Source of the DNA: Marinosulfonomonas sp.
GTDB lineage: Bacteria; Pseudomonadota; Alphaproteobacteria; Rhodobacterales; Rhodobacteraceae
Length of the DNA: 5,304 nt
Reading direction: 5' to 3'
Assembly: GCA_015494385.1 (NCBI GenBank)
Contig: WGBJ01000382.1
Location: 1 to 5,304, forward strand
Part shown: positions 1 to 4,804 of the stretch, piece after piece
Numbering within the stretch: position 1 is the stretch's first letter
How the letters are laid out: each line of letters begins with the position of its first letter
Notes under the pieces: generated by a model
The model's input: only the letters and a program-made list of their open reading frames with translations
Database searches by the model: none
What the model was told of the DNA's origin: nothing
Made by a program: the position numbers and the translations under genes

Positions 1-484
1 CAAGGATGTGCAGGCCAGCGCCCAAAGCTGGACCCGTATTCATTCGCTGGGCACGGTTGAGATCGGTGACGATGTGGAAACCGGTGCCAATGTGACGATT
101 GATCGGGGCACCATTCGTGCAACCACCATCGGGCGTGGCACCAAGCTGGATAATCAGGTGCACATCGGCCACAACGTGCAGGTCGGCGAGGATTGCCTGC
201 TGTGTGGCCAGGTCGGCATTGCCGGATCATCGCGCATCGGCAACCGCGTGGTGATGGCGGGGCAATGCGGGGTTTCGGACAATATTTTTGTCGGTGATGA
301 TGTGGTGGCCGGTGGCGCGACCAAGATTTTCACCAACGCACCGGCTGGGCGGATATTGCTGGGATCGCCAGCCGTGAAAATGGAAACCCATGTGGAAATG
401 CAAAAGGCTCTGCGCCGGTTGCCGAGACTGGCAAAACAGGTGGCGGACCTAAAGGCAATGCTTGGGAAAAACGACAAAGAATAA
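1..484 (+). CDS. lpxD: LpxD, UDP-3-O-acylglucosamine N-acyltransferase (3' part; 5' end outside window)
   Basis: LpxD transfers a 3-hydroxyacyl chain from acyl-ACP to the 2-amino group of UDP-3-O-acylglucosamine, the third step of lipid A synthesis, in the cytoplasm. About 160 C-terminal residues are present. The frame is open to the left edge, so the GTG at 8 is an internal Val and not a start. The visible part is a left-handed beta-helix of hexapeptide repeats (VEIGDD, ANVTID, VQVGED, SRIGNR). TIDRGTI and [14 protein letters not shown] are LpxD hallmarks; the second His of HIGHNV (codon 170-172) matches the family's catalytic His. The end, [19 protein letters not shown], fits the usual C-terminal helical tail. 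In the common gene order fabZ and lpxA follow lpxD; here a terminator and a convergent gene follow, so this may be a relocated or second copy. Family assignment is very sure. Confidence 0.93.
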   Translation, partial: KDVQASAQSWTRIHSLGTVEIGDDVETGANVTIDRGTIRATTIGRGTKLDNQVHIGHNVQVGEDCLLCGQVGIAGSSRIGNRVVMAGQCGVSDNIFVGDDVVAGGATKIFTNAPAGRILLGSPAVKMETHVEMQKALRRLPRLAKQVADLKAMLGKNDKE

Positions 485-513
485 TCGGTATTCCGGTTAG
501 GGTCCGGAATGCA

Positions 514-543
514 AAACGCCACCCGAAGATGCGGGTGGCGTTT
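514..543. terminator. Bidirectional intrinsic terminator between lpxD and the IalB-family gene
   Basis: A perfect 12-bp inverted repeat, AAACGCCACCCG (514-525) and CGGGTGGCGTTT (532-543), encloses a 6-nt loop. Each strand ends the stem in a short T run (TTT on plus, TTTT on minus). It sits 29 nt after the lpxD stop and 26 nt beyond the stop of the convergent gene, where one hairpin can serve both transcripts. Confidence 0.88.
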
Positions 544-569
544 CCAGTAATTCGAGTGTTTAAGACCTG

Positions 570-1241
570 TTACTTCAGCGTCTCTTGCAGCGCCTTATAG
601 CCCGCAGTGAAACCGGCAAGCGAAAGCGTAACCGAAATTGTTTCGTCCGGTGCGAACACGGGCACGATGGTCAGCGTGGCATTGGCGCCGCGTTTAAAGG
701 CGGCAATATCGCCATTGGTAAAGCCAACCCGGGAATAGCACCCGACATTGCCACACCATGTGAAAGGATAGCGTTTCTTGGCCCCGCCATCGACTTCGAG
801 TGTCAGCTGTTTTGTCAGCAGGGTTTCAAGCGGTGTCACAATGGTTGCGCCTGCTGCGGCCTGTTGTCCTTCGGGCAGGGCAATGATGTTCATCTCGGCG
901 ATTGGAACGCCCTTGTCGTCTTTCATCAACTGGAACAGGTGGCAGGGCTCTTTCTGGCCTTCCTCGACCCGCACGCAGCGCAGTTCCCATGCCTCGAACC
1001 GGTCTTTGACATAAGTGGTCCCGGGGCCGCGTTCATCGACAACTTCCTGGCCCATATCCAGAGGAAGCGGGTCACCGGTGGCTTGTCCGCCTTCCTGCGC
1101 CGGTGTCTCGGCGGCGGGTGTCTCGGCTGTCGGGGTGGCTGTTTCGCCCTCGGGTTTGGGGGTTGCGGCATCTTGTGCAAAGGCGCTGCTGCCCATTGCA
1201 ACAAAGGCCGTCAGCGTCATCAGTTTCAGAAAATCTGGCAT
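570..1241 (-). CDS. Invasion-associated locus B (IalB) family periplasmic protein
   Basis: Exported protein of about 223 residues with an IalB-like domain; the name comes from Bartonella IalB, but most homologues in free-living alphaproteobacteria have no proven role. The ATG at 1241 is preferred over the in-frame ATG at 1253: GGAAG lies 5 nt before 1241, overlapping the upstream ATG, while 1253 has no ribosome site. Numbered from 1241, residues 1-22 form a signal peptide ending SSAFA before QDA. Residues 23-60 are a Pro/Ala/Thr/Glu linker with two tandem AETPA units. The domain has Cys at 89 (WELRC), 100 (PCHLF), 163 and 168 (WCGNVGC), suited to two disulfides in the periplasm, and ends with the family signature LAGFTAGYKAL. 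It converges on lpxD with a shared terminator. Function in this organism is unknown; family call is sure. Confidence 0.88.
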   Translation of the reverse strand: MPDFLKLMTLTAFVAMGSSAFAQDAATPKPEGETATPTAETPAAETPAQEGGQATGDPLPLDMGQEVVDERGPGTTYVKDRFEAWELRCVRVEEGQKEPCHLFQLMKDDKGVPIAEMNIIALPEGQQAAAGATIVTPLETLLTKQLTLEVDGGAKKRYPFTWCGNVGCYSRVGFTNGDIAAFKRGANATLTIVPVFAPDETISVTLSLAGFTAGYKALQETLK

Positions 1242-1276
1242 GTGTTCTTCCATATTGTCTATGTCACGTCATATGC

Positions 1277-1305
1277 CATCTAACATGGCTAAACGGCAGT
1301 GTCAG
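1277..1305 (-). promoter_or_regulatory. Weak candidate promoter for the IalB-family gene
   Basis: On the minus strand CTGACA (1305-1300, 5 of 6 to TTGACA) is followed after 17 bp by TAGATG (1282-1277, only 3 of 6 to TATAAT). This would start transcription about 30 nt before the preferred ATG at 1241. Position and spacing are right, but the -10 is poor. Confidence 0.3.
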
Positions 1306-1367
1306 GTCAGATTTATGTGTGATCACTGTTGGCGGGCTATTTTTTGCCATACCTTGGTCTGCAATAG

Positions 1368-1395
1368 AAAAAGGGCCCGCGTACCGGACCCTTTT
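1368..1395 (-). terminator. Intrinsic terminator of small RNA candidate 2
   Basis: AAAAGGG-C-CCG (1369-1379) pairs with CGG-A-CCCTTTT (1385-1395) around a 5-nt loop, with a single C/A mismatch. On the minus strand the hairpin runs into five Ts (1372-1368). On the plus strand the tail is only TTTT and no plus-strand gene precedes it, so minus is the likelier working direction. Confidence 0.7.
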
Positions 1396-1435
1396 CCTAT
1401 AGATGTGCTCCCCATCGGACTGGCCGACTTTTATT
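1368..1435 (-). ncRNA. Candidate small RNA 2 (about 68 nt)
   Basis: The minus strand carries a promoter-like pair, a short unassigned transcript and a strong terminator, with no convincing reading frame. TTGACC (1470-1465) and TAGTTT (1447-1442) are 17 bp apart, predicting a start at an A near 1435. The RNA would fold as a small 5' hairpin (GTCGG, loop CCAGT, CCGAT with one wobble), an unpaired purine-rich stretch with GGGGAGCACAUC, then the terminator at 1395-1368. It ends 127 nt before the IalB-family ATG, so the alternative is an attenuated long leader of that gene. I do not recognise an RNA family. Inference from sequence only. Confidence 0.4.
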
Positions 1436-1441
1436 AGCGCC

Positions 1442-1487
1442 AAACTACGGCGTTTTGCCGCACGGGTCAACGATTATGTTTTTCAAG
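1442..1487 (-). promoter_or_regulatory. Candidate promoter(s) of small RNA 2: sigma70-like pair overlapping an RpoH-like site
   Basis: Two readings overlap on the minus strand. The sigma70-like one is TTGACC (1470-1465), 17 bp, TAGTTT (1447-1442). The heat-shock-like one is CTTGAA (1487-1482), 15 bp, CCCGTG (1466-1461), close to the E. coli sigma32 consensus at -35 but weaker at -10. The CTTGAA lies in a 13-bp box also found before the CNNM gene (4770-4758). Confidence 0.35.
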
Positions 1488-1508
1488 TGGCTGTGACGAT
1501 GTTTCACG

Positions 1509-1537
1509 AAAAAAGGCCGCGCAATTTACGCGCGGCC
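1509..1537 (-). terminator. Intrinsic terminator of small RNA candidate 1
   Basis: A perfect 8-bp all-GC stem, GGCCGCGC (1515-1522) with GCGCGGCC (1530-1537), 7-nt loop, runs on the minus strand directly into six Ts (1514-1509). The plus strand lacks a T run, so the terminator points only to minus. No annotated minus-strand gene lies within 3 kb upstream without an intervening plus-strand gene, which is why a local RNA is called. Confidence 0.85.
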
Positions 1538-1591
1538 AGTCTAACAGGGAGGAAATACATCCGGACGAAAGAGGACAAACGCCCGTGATGT
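1509..1591 (-). ncRNA. Candidate small RNA 1 with anti-Shine-Dalgarno motif (about 80 nt)
   Basis: The minus strand reads as a complete sRNA. Its 5' hairpin pairs ACATC (1591-1587) with GATGT (1561-1557) and, after one bulged A, CGGGCG (1585-1580) with CGTCCG (1567-1562, one G-U). The 12-nt loop UUUGUCCUCUUU is pyrimidine-rich. A 19-nt unpaired stretch (1556-1538) holds UUUCCUCCCUG, complementary to ribosome binding sites. A strong U6 terminator closes it. The start is placed at about 1591-1586 from TATAGT at 1600-1595; no good -35 is visible. Such CCUCC-bearing sRNAs are known in alphaproteobacteria (CcsR RNAs of Rhodobacter, the alpha-r14/MmgR RNAs of rhizobia); this one resembles them in layout, but I cannot assign it to a family. 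No reading frame explains the region. Confidence 0.6.
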
Positions 1592-1594
1592 AAA

Positions 1595-1602
1595 ACTATA
1601 CT
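1595..1602. promoter_or_regulatory. Overlapping -10 elements on both strands
   Basis: The octamer ACTATACT reads TATACT on plus (1597-1602) and TATAGT on minus (1600-1595), each 5 of 6 to TATAAT. The minus reading would start small RNA 1 near 1588. The plus reading would start a DUF853 mRNA near 1609, with AGGACA (1572-1577) as a -35 at a long 19-bp spacing. Neither has a strong -35. Confidence 0.35.
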
Positions 1603-1629
1603 GGCACAAAATGATTAACATTGTATTTT
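1601..1629 (+). promoter_or_regulatory. Alternative candidate promoter for the DUF853 ATPase gene
   Basis: CTGGCA (1601-1606) and TATTTT (1624-1629), each 4 of 6 to the sigma70 consensus, are 17 bp apart and predict a start near 1636, about 40 nt before the GTG. It competes with the TATACT at 1597-1602. Either is weak. Confidence 0.25.
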
Positions 1630-1675
1630 CATTGGCGAGAACACATGAAAATGCACCAAAGCGGGGGAAGTCGCA

Positions 1676-3220
1676 GTGAGTAAAGACCGGATTTTTGTAG
1701 GGGGTGGTGGCGAAAACTACGCTGTGCCGCAGGAAATGCTGCTGAAATATGCCAACCGTCACGGGCTGATTGCCGGGGCGACAGGGACAGGGAAAACCGT
1801 GACCCTGCAAATTCTGGCCGAGGAACTGTCGGCCGCCGGCGTGCCGGTGTTCATGTCGGACGTAAAGGGTGATCTGTCAGGGCTTGCGGTGGCGGGGTCC
1901 GAAGATTTTAAACTGCACGAGGCGTTTACGAGCCGCGCTGCCAAGATCGGCTTTGACGATTACGCCTATGACAGTTTCCCCGTCACCTTCTGGGATCTGT
2001 TCGGCAAATCCGGCCATCCGATCCGCACCACGGTGGCGGAAATGGGGCCGCTGCTGATTTCGCGCCTGCTGGAGCTGACCGAAGCGCAGGAAGGTGTTTT
2101 GAACATCGCTTTCCGTGTGGCGGACGAACAGGGTCTGCCACTGCTGGATCTCAAGGATCTACAATCGCTGCTGGTCTGGGTCGGGCAGAACGGCAAGGAT
2201 CTGTCGCTGCGCTATGGTAATGTGTCGCCGCAATCGGTGGGCACCATCCAGCGGCGCCTTCTGGTGCTGGAAAATCAGGGCGGAATCAACCTGTTTGGCG
2301 AACCGGCGCTGGAGCTGGCCGATATGATGATGGTCGACCCTGACGGGCGCGGGCGGATCAATATTCTGGCCTCGGATTCGTTGATGGCCGCGCCGAAACT
2401 TTACGCCACCTTCCTGATCTGGTTGCTGAGTGAATTGTTCGAGGAACTGCCCGAGGTGGGCGACCCCGACAAACCCAAGCTGGTGCTGTTCTTTGACGAG
2501 GCCCATCTGCTGTTTGACGGCGCCCCCAAACCGATGATCGACAAGATCGAGCAAGTCGCGCGTCTGATCCGCTCCAAAGGGGTCGGGGTCTATTTCGTGA
2601 CGCAAAATCCGGGCGATATTCCCGAGGATATTCTGGGCCAGTTGGGCAACCGTGTGCAACACGCCCTGCGCGCCTTTACCGCGCGGGATCGCAAACAGTT
2701 GCTGCACGCCGCCGAAACCTACCGCGACAATCCCCGCTTTGACACCGCCCAGGCCATCCGCGAGGTGGGCGTTGGCGAAGCGGTGACATCGTTCCTGCAA
2801 AAGAAAGGCGTGCCCGGCGTGGTCGAACGCACCTTGATCCGCCCGCCGTCCTCGCAACTGGGGCCGATCACCGATGCCGAGCGCCGCGCGGTGATTGCCG
2901 GATCCCCCCTGGCCGGTAAATACGAGACAAAGCTGGACCGCCAGTCAGCCTATGAAATGCTGAAAAAACGGGCCGAGGATGCGGCCAAAGCCGCAGAAGA
3001 GGCCGAGAAGGCCGAGGAAGAGGCCGATATGGCCCTGCGCGAATACAAGGCCGGTCGGCGCTATTCCGGCGCGCGTGTGGGGCGGTCAACCTCGCGCAAG
3101 ACCCGCAAAGAGGCAAGCTGGGGCGAGGCGATCAGTTCGGTTGTGTTGAAAGAGCTGAAGGGCACCACCGGACGGCGGATCGTGCGCGGGATTTTCGGCA
3201 CATTGTTCAAGGGGCGATAG
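1676..3220 (+). CDS. HerA-like helicase/ATPase of the DUF853 (YjgR) family
   Basis: A 514-residue soluble P-loop ATPase of the HerA/FtsK type, near the roughly 500-residue length of E. coli YjgR; substrate and partners are not established for the family. The start is GTG at 1676, with GGGGGA (1663-1668) 7 nt upstream; no other in-frame start precedes it. Residues 27-41 (ANRHGLIAGATGTGKT region) hold Walker A, with Lys40-Thr41. FMSDVKGDLSGL follows at 59-70. Walker B is LVLFFDEAH at 269-277, and VTQNP at 308-312 looks like a sensor motif. LRAFTARDRK at 331-340 may supply the arginine finger. Residues 428-458 are an Ala/Glu/Lys-rich probable coiled coil. The basic end GRRIVRGIFGTLFKGR resembles the YjgR C terminus. 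No nuclease such as NurA is adjacent, so it is not an archaeal-type HerA-NurA pair or an obvious defence module. Family call is sure, function unknown. Confidence 0.92.
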   Translation: MSKDRIFVGGGGENYAVPQEMLLKYANRHGLIAGATGTGKTVTLQILAEELSAAGVPVFMSDVKGDLSGLAVAGSEDFKLHEAFTSRAAKIGFDDYAYDSFPVTFWDLFGKSGHPIRTTVAEMGPLLISRLLELTEAQEGVLNIAFRVADEQGLPLLDLKDLQSLLVWVGQNGKDLSLRYGNVSPQSVGTIQRRLLVLENQGGINLFGEPALELADMMMVDPDGRGRINILASDSLMAAPKLYATFLIWLLSELFEELPEVGDPDKPKLVLFFDEAHLLFDGAPKPMIDKIEQVARLIRSKGVGVYFVTQNPGDIPEDILGQLGNRVQHALRAFTARDRKQLLHAAETYRDNPRFDTAQAIREVGVGEAVTSFLQKKGVPGVVERTLIRPPSSQLGPITDAERRAVIAGSPLAGKYETKLDRQSAYEMLKKRAEDAAKAAEEAEKAEEEADMALREYKAGRRYSGARVGRSTSRKTRKEASWGEAISSVVLKELKGTTGRRIVRGIFGTLFKGR

Positions 3221-3232
3221 GTCGGCCGGTAT

Positions 3233-3514
3233 ATGGCTGTTCACAATGAACGTGGTTTCAACCTTGTCATAGCGATCCTGCTGGGCATGGCCGCGTTGTT
3301 CGGCTTTGCCTATTTTGACCGCTATTACCGCTGGTGTGATTGTTTCAACGATCTGGGTCGGTGTTATGACGTGCAAACGGCCCTGGAATCCGGTTGTTAC
3401 AAAGGCCGGATTTTCAGCTTTGTGATCCGGTTTGCCTGCCGTTCCAGAACCTCGAAGCGGAACCCGTGGAAGGAAAACACCTGTCCTTCCGACGGGATCA
3501 TCTGCGCCTCGTGA
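3233..3514 (+). CDS. Small Cys-rich single-pass membrane protein, unrecognised; C-terminal half doubtful
   Basis: A 93-residue ORF 12 nt after the ATPase stop and probably cotranscribed. ATG 3233 is the only in-frame start after the preceding TAG; the ribosome site is weak (no GGAG), which would fit translational coupling. Residues 9-28 are a clear transmembrane helix (NLVIAILLGMAALFGFAYF) followed by basic DRYYRW and a Cys cluster, CDCFNDLGRC (C35, C37, C44), with more Cys at 55, 69, 84 and 91. This first part looks like a real protein. From about residue 55 it runs antisense through the 3' end of the CNNM gene for 118 nt, and the sequence turns into a low-hydrophobicity tail typical of a shadow frame. 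Either the genes overlap tail to tail, or the small gene lost its own 3' end and reads on to a chance stop. Not recognised; no function proposed. Confidence 0.5.
   Translation: MAVHNERGFNLVIAILLGMAALFGFAYFDRYYRWCDCFNDLGRCYDVQTALESGCYKGRIFSFVIRFACRSRTSKRNPWKENTCPSDGIICAS
3387..3414. terminator. Terminator-like inverted repeat across the CNNM stop codon
   Basis: AATCCGG (3387-3393) pairs with CCGGATT (3406-3412), extendable by two G-U pairs, around a 12-nt loop that contains the CNNM stop (3397-3399). On plus it is followed by TTTT, so it could end the ATPase transcript, but inside the small ORF. On minus the T run is missing, so service to CNNM is doubtful. Confidence 0.35.
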
Positions 3515-4704
3515 AGCACCAGACCGGCGACTGTGTTGGCCTCTTCATCCGGCAGGTTCCAGTCGGTGGCGCGGTTCAGGTCGCGGATGGTCATTGCCCC
3601 TTCGACCACAAAGCCGCCATCCTCGGATTTGTCGATGGTCGGCTCGTCGCCCTTGTCGAATTCGTCGGTGATTTCGCCAACGATCTCTTCCAGAATATCC
3701 TCGAGTGTGATCAGGCCCTGCAATGATCCGTATTCATCCACCACCAGTGCAAAATGCGCGTGCCGCCTTAGAAACTGGCGCATCTGGTCGTCCAGCGTGG
3801 TGGTTTCGGGCACGAAATAGGGTTTCTTGGCCACTTTCATCACGTCGAAATCGTTCAAGGCCTCAAAGGATGCCTCTTTTTGCACCATCAGCTTGTGCAT
3901 GGCGCGCAGCAGGTCTTTGGCGTGGATCACCCCGATGATGTTTTCCGGATCATCACGGTATAGCGGCAGGCGGGTGTGGGCGGAATTCAGGCACTGGGCC
4001 AGCACCGCCTGTGGATCATCCGCCACATTAATCATCTCGATTTTCGAGCGGTGCAGCATGATTTCCTCGACCGTGCGATCATGCAGATCCAGCGCGCCCA
4101 GAATACGGTCGCGATCCTCTTTTTCCACAACACCTTCGGAATGGCCCAGCGAAATGGCCCCGGCGATTTCCTCGCGCACGGCCAGCATCTGGCTGTCGGG
4201 ATCCACCTTGACTCCGAACAGCCGCAGCATAAGGCGCACAAACCAGCGGATTGCGCCGACAATAGGGGAAAAGACAATGACAACCAGCCGGATAACCGGC
4301 GACACGCGGGCGGCGGCGGCTTCGGGGTTGGTGATGGCATAGGTTTTGGGCAGCACTTCGGCGAAAACCAGCACAAGGAAGGTCATCATCAAGGTGGCCA
4401 GCGCCACGCCGCTTTCGCCAAACAGGCGGGTGAACAGGGCCGTTGCCAAAGATGCCGCAAGGATGTTCACAAGGTTGTTGCCAAGCAGTACCGCGCCAAT
4501 CAGCCGTTCGGTGTCTTCGGTCACATCCAGCGCCTGTTTGGCGCCTTTGTTGCCCTTGTCGGCCTGTGCACGCAATTTGCCGCGTGATGCCGCCGTCAGC
4601 GCGGTTTCCGATCCGGAAAAGAACGCCGATAACAGCAACAACAAGGCAATAAAGCCCATAGTGATCCAGAAGGCAGCATCAAGGAAGGGGGCAGTTTCGG
4701 GCAT
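3397..4704 (-). CDS. CNNM/CBS/CorC-domain membrane protein (HlyC/CorC, YfjD/CorB-like)
   Basis: An inner-membrane protein of the CNNM family, whose members take part in Mg2+ (and perhaps Co2+) transport or homeostasis; older 'hemolysin' labels are misleading. The ATG at 4704 is preferred (435 residues, weak GAG upstream); an in-frame GTG at 4713 would add three residues but has no ribosome site. Numbered from 4704, residues 11-165 form the CNNM (DUF21) domain: SAFFSGSETALTAASRGKL at 26-44, LLGNNLVNI at 73-81 and FAEVLPKTYA at 114-123, with about three to four membrane segments. A CBS pair follows at about 210-345 (HTRLPLYRDD; FALVVDEYGSLQGLITLEDI) and probably binds nucleotide. The CorC_HlyC domain fills about 357-433. 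Length and order are normal and nothing appears broken. It lies downstream of xerD on the same strand with its own candidate promoter. Confidence 0.93.
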   Translation of the reverse strand: MPETAPFLDAAFWITMGFIALLLLLSAFFSGSETALTAASRGKLRAQADKGNKGAKQALDVTEDTERLIGAVLLGNNLVNILAASLATALFTRLFGESGVALATLMMTFLVLVFAEVLPKTYAITNPEAAAARVSPVIRLVVIVFSPIVGAIRWFVRLMLRLFGVKVDPDSQMLAVREEIAGAISLGHSEGVVEKEDRDRILGALDLHDRTVEEIMLHRSKIEMINVADDPQAVLAQCLNSAHTRLPLYRDDPENIIGVIHAKDLLRAMHKLMVQKEASFEALNDFDVMKVAKKPYFVPETTTLDDQMRQFLRRHAHFALVVDEYGSLQGLITLEDILEEIVGEITDEFDKGDEPTIDKSEDGGFVVEGAMTIRDLNRATDWNLPDEEANTVAGLVLHEAQMIPSEGQVFSFHGFRFEVLERQANRITKLKIRPL

Positions 4705-4733
4705 TTTTCTCACATCTAAAAGGGGTTGGCATC

Positions 4734-4763
4734 TTTATGGGGCTTGTTACGCGCCGGTTCAAG
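4734..4763 (-). promoter_or_regulatory. Candidate promoter of the CNNM gene, sigma70- or RpoH-like
   Basis: On minus, TTGAAC (4762-4757), 17 bp, CATAAA (4739-4734) gives a sigma70-like pair (4 of 6 each) and an A start near 4727, 23 nt before the ATG. The same bases read CTTGAA (4763-4758), 16 bp, CCCATAAA (4741-4734), close to the E. coli sigma32 heat-shock consensus. The start position fits either. The -35 sits inside the 13-bp box shared with 1494-1482. Confidence 0.5.
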
Positions 4764-4777
4764 TGGCTGTCTGTAGA

Positions 4778-4793
4778 GCGGGGTTCACCCCGC
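4778..4793. repeat. GC-rich palindrome after xerD, possible terminator
   Basis: GCGGGG (4778-4783) and CCCCGC (4788-4793) enclose TTCA (TGAA on minus), 11 nt beyond the xerD stop. There is no T run after it on minus, so it is at best a weak intrinsic terminator or processing hairpin. The surrounding CCCCGCC...GTAGAGCGGGG text resembles short palindromes often seen between Rhodobacterales genes; that is memory and not shown here. Confidence 0.45.
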
Positions 4794-4804
4794 CTTCGGT
4801 TGGG

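Noticed and set aside
585..1283. Long plus-strand open frame opposite the IalB-family gene
   Set aside because: It lies antisense to a gene with signal peptide and family signature; its protein is a Gly/Cys-rich jumble with no domain, as expected from a GC-rich shadow frame.
1275..1289. GCCAT-CTAAC-ATGGC inverted repeat near the IalB-family promoter as an operator
   Set aside because: Only 5 bp per arm; such repeats are expected by chance.
1264..1470. 68-codon minus-strand frame upstream of the IalB-family gene
   Set aside because: It needs a TTG start without a ribosome site, and crosses a strong terminator hairpin; no domain seen.
1403..1588. 61-codon plus-strand frame in the non-coding stretch
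   Set aside because: No ribosome site before ATG 1403 and composition is not protein-like; it overlaps both RNA candidates in antisense.
1550..1600. GGGAGGA on the plus strand as the ribosome site of a hidden small gene
   Set aside because: No ATG, GTG or TTG lies at a working distance with an open frame; the bases are better explained as the complement of CCUCCC in small RNA 1.
2159..2857. Long minus-strand open frame inside the ATPase gene
   Set aside because: It is antisense to the conserved Walker B region, rich in His/Gln/Gly, with no ribosome site or recognisable domain.
1676..3220. HerA-type defence system (for example a HerA-SIR2, HerA-DUF4297 or HerA-NurA pair)
   Set aside because: The protein matches the widespread YjgR/DUF853 branch and no nuclease, SIR2 or other effector gene is beside it.
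3976..4587. Plus-strand open frame inside the CNNM gene
   Set aside because: Antisense to well-conserved CNNM and CBS motifs; His/Gln/Gly-rich composition is a reverse-complement artefact.
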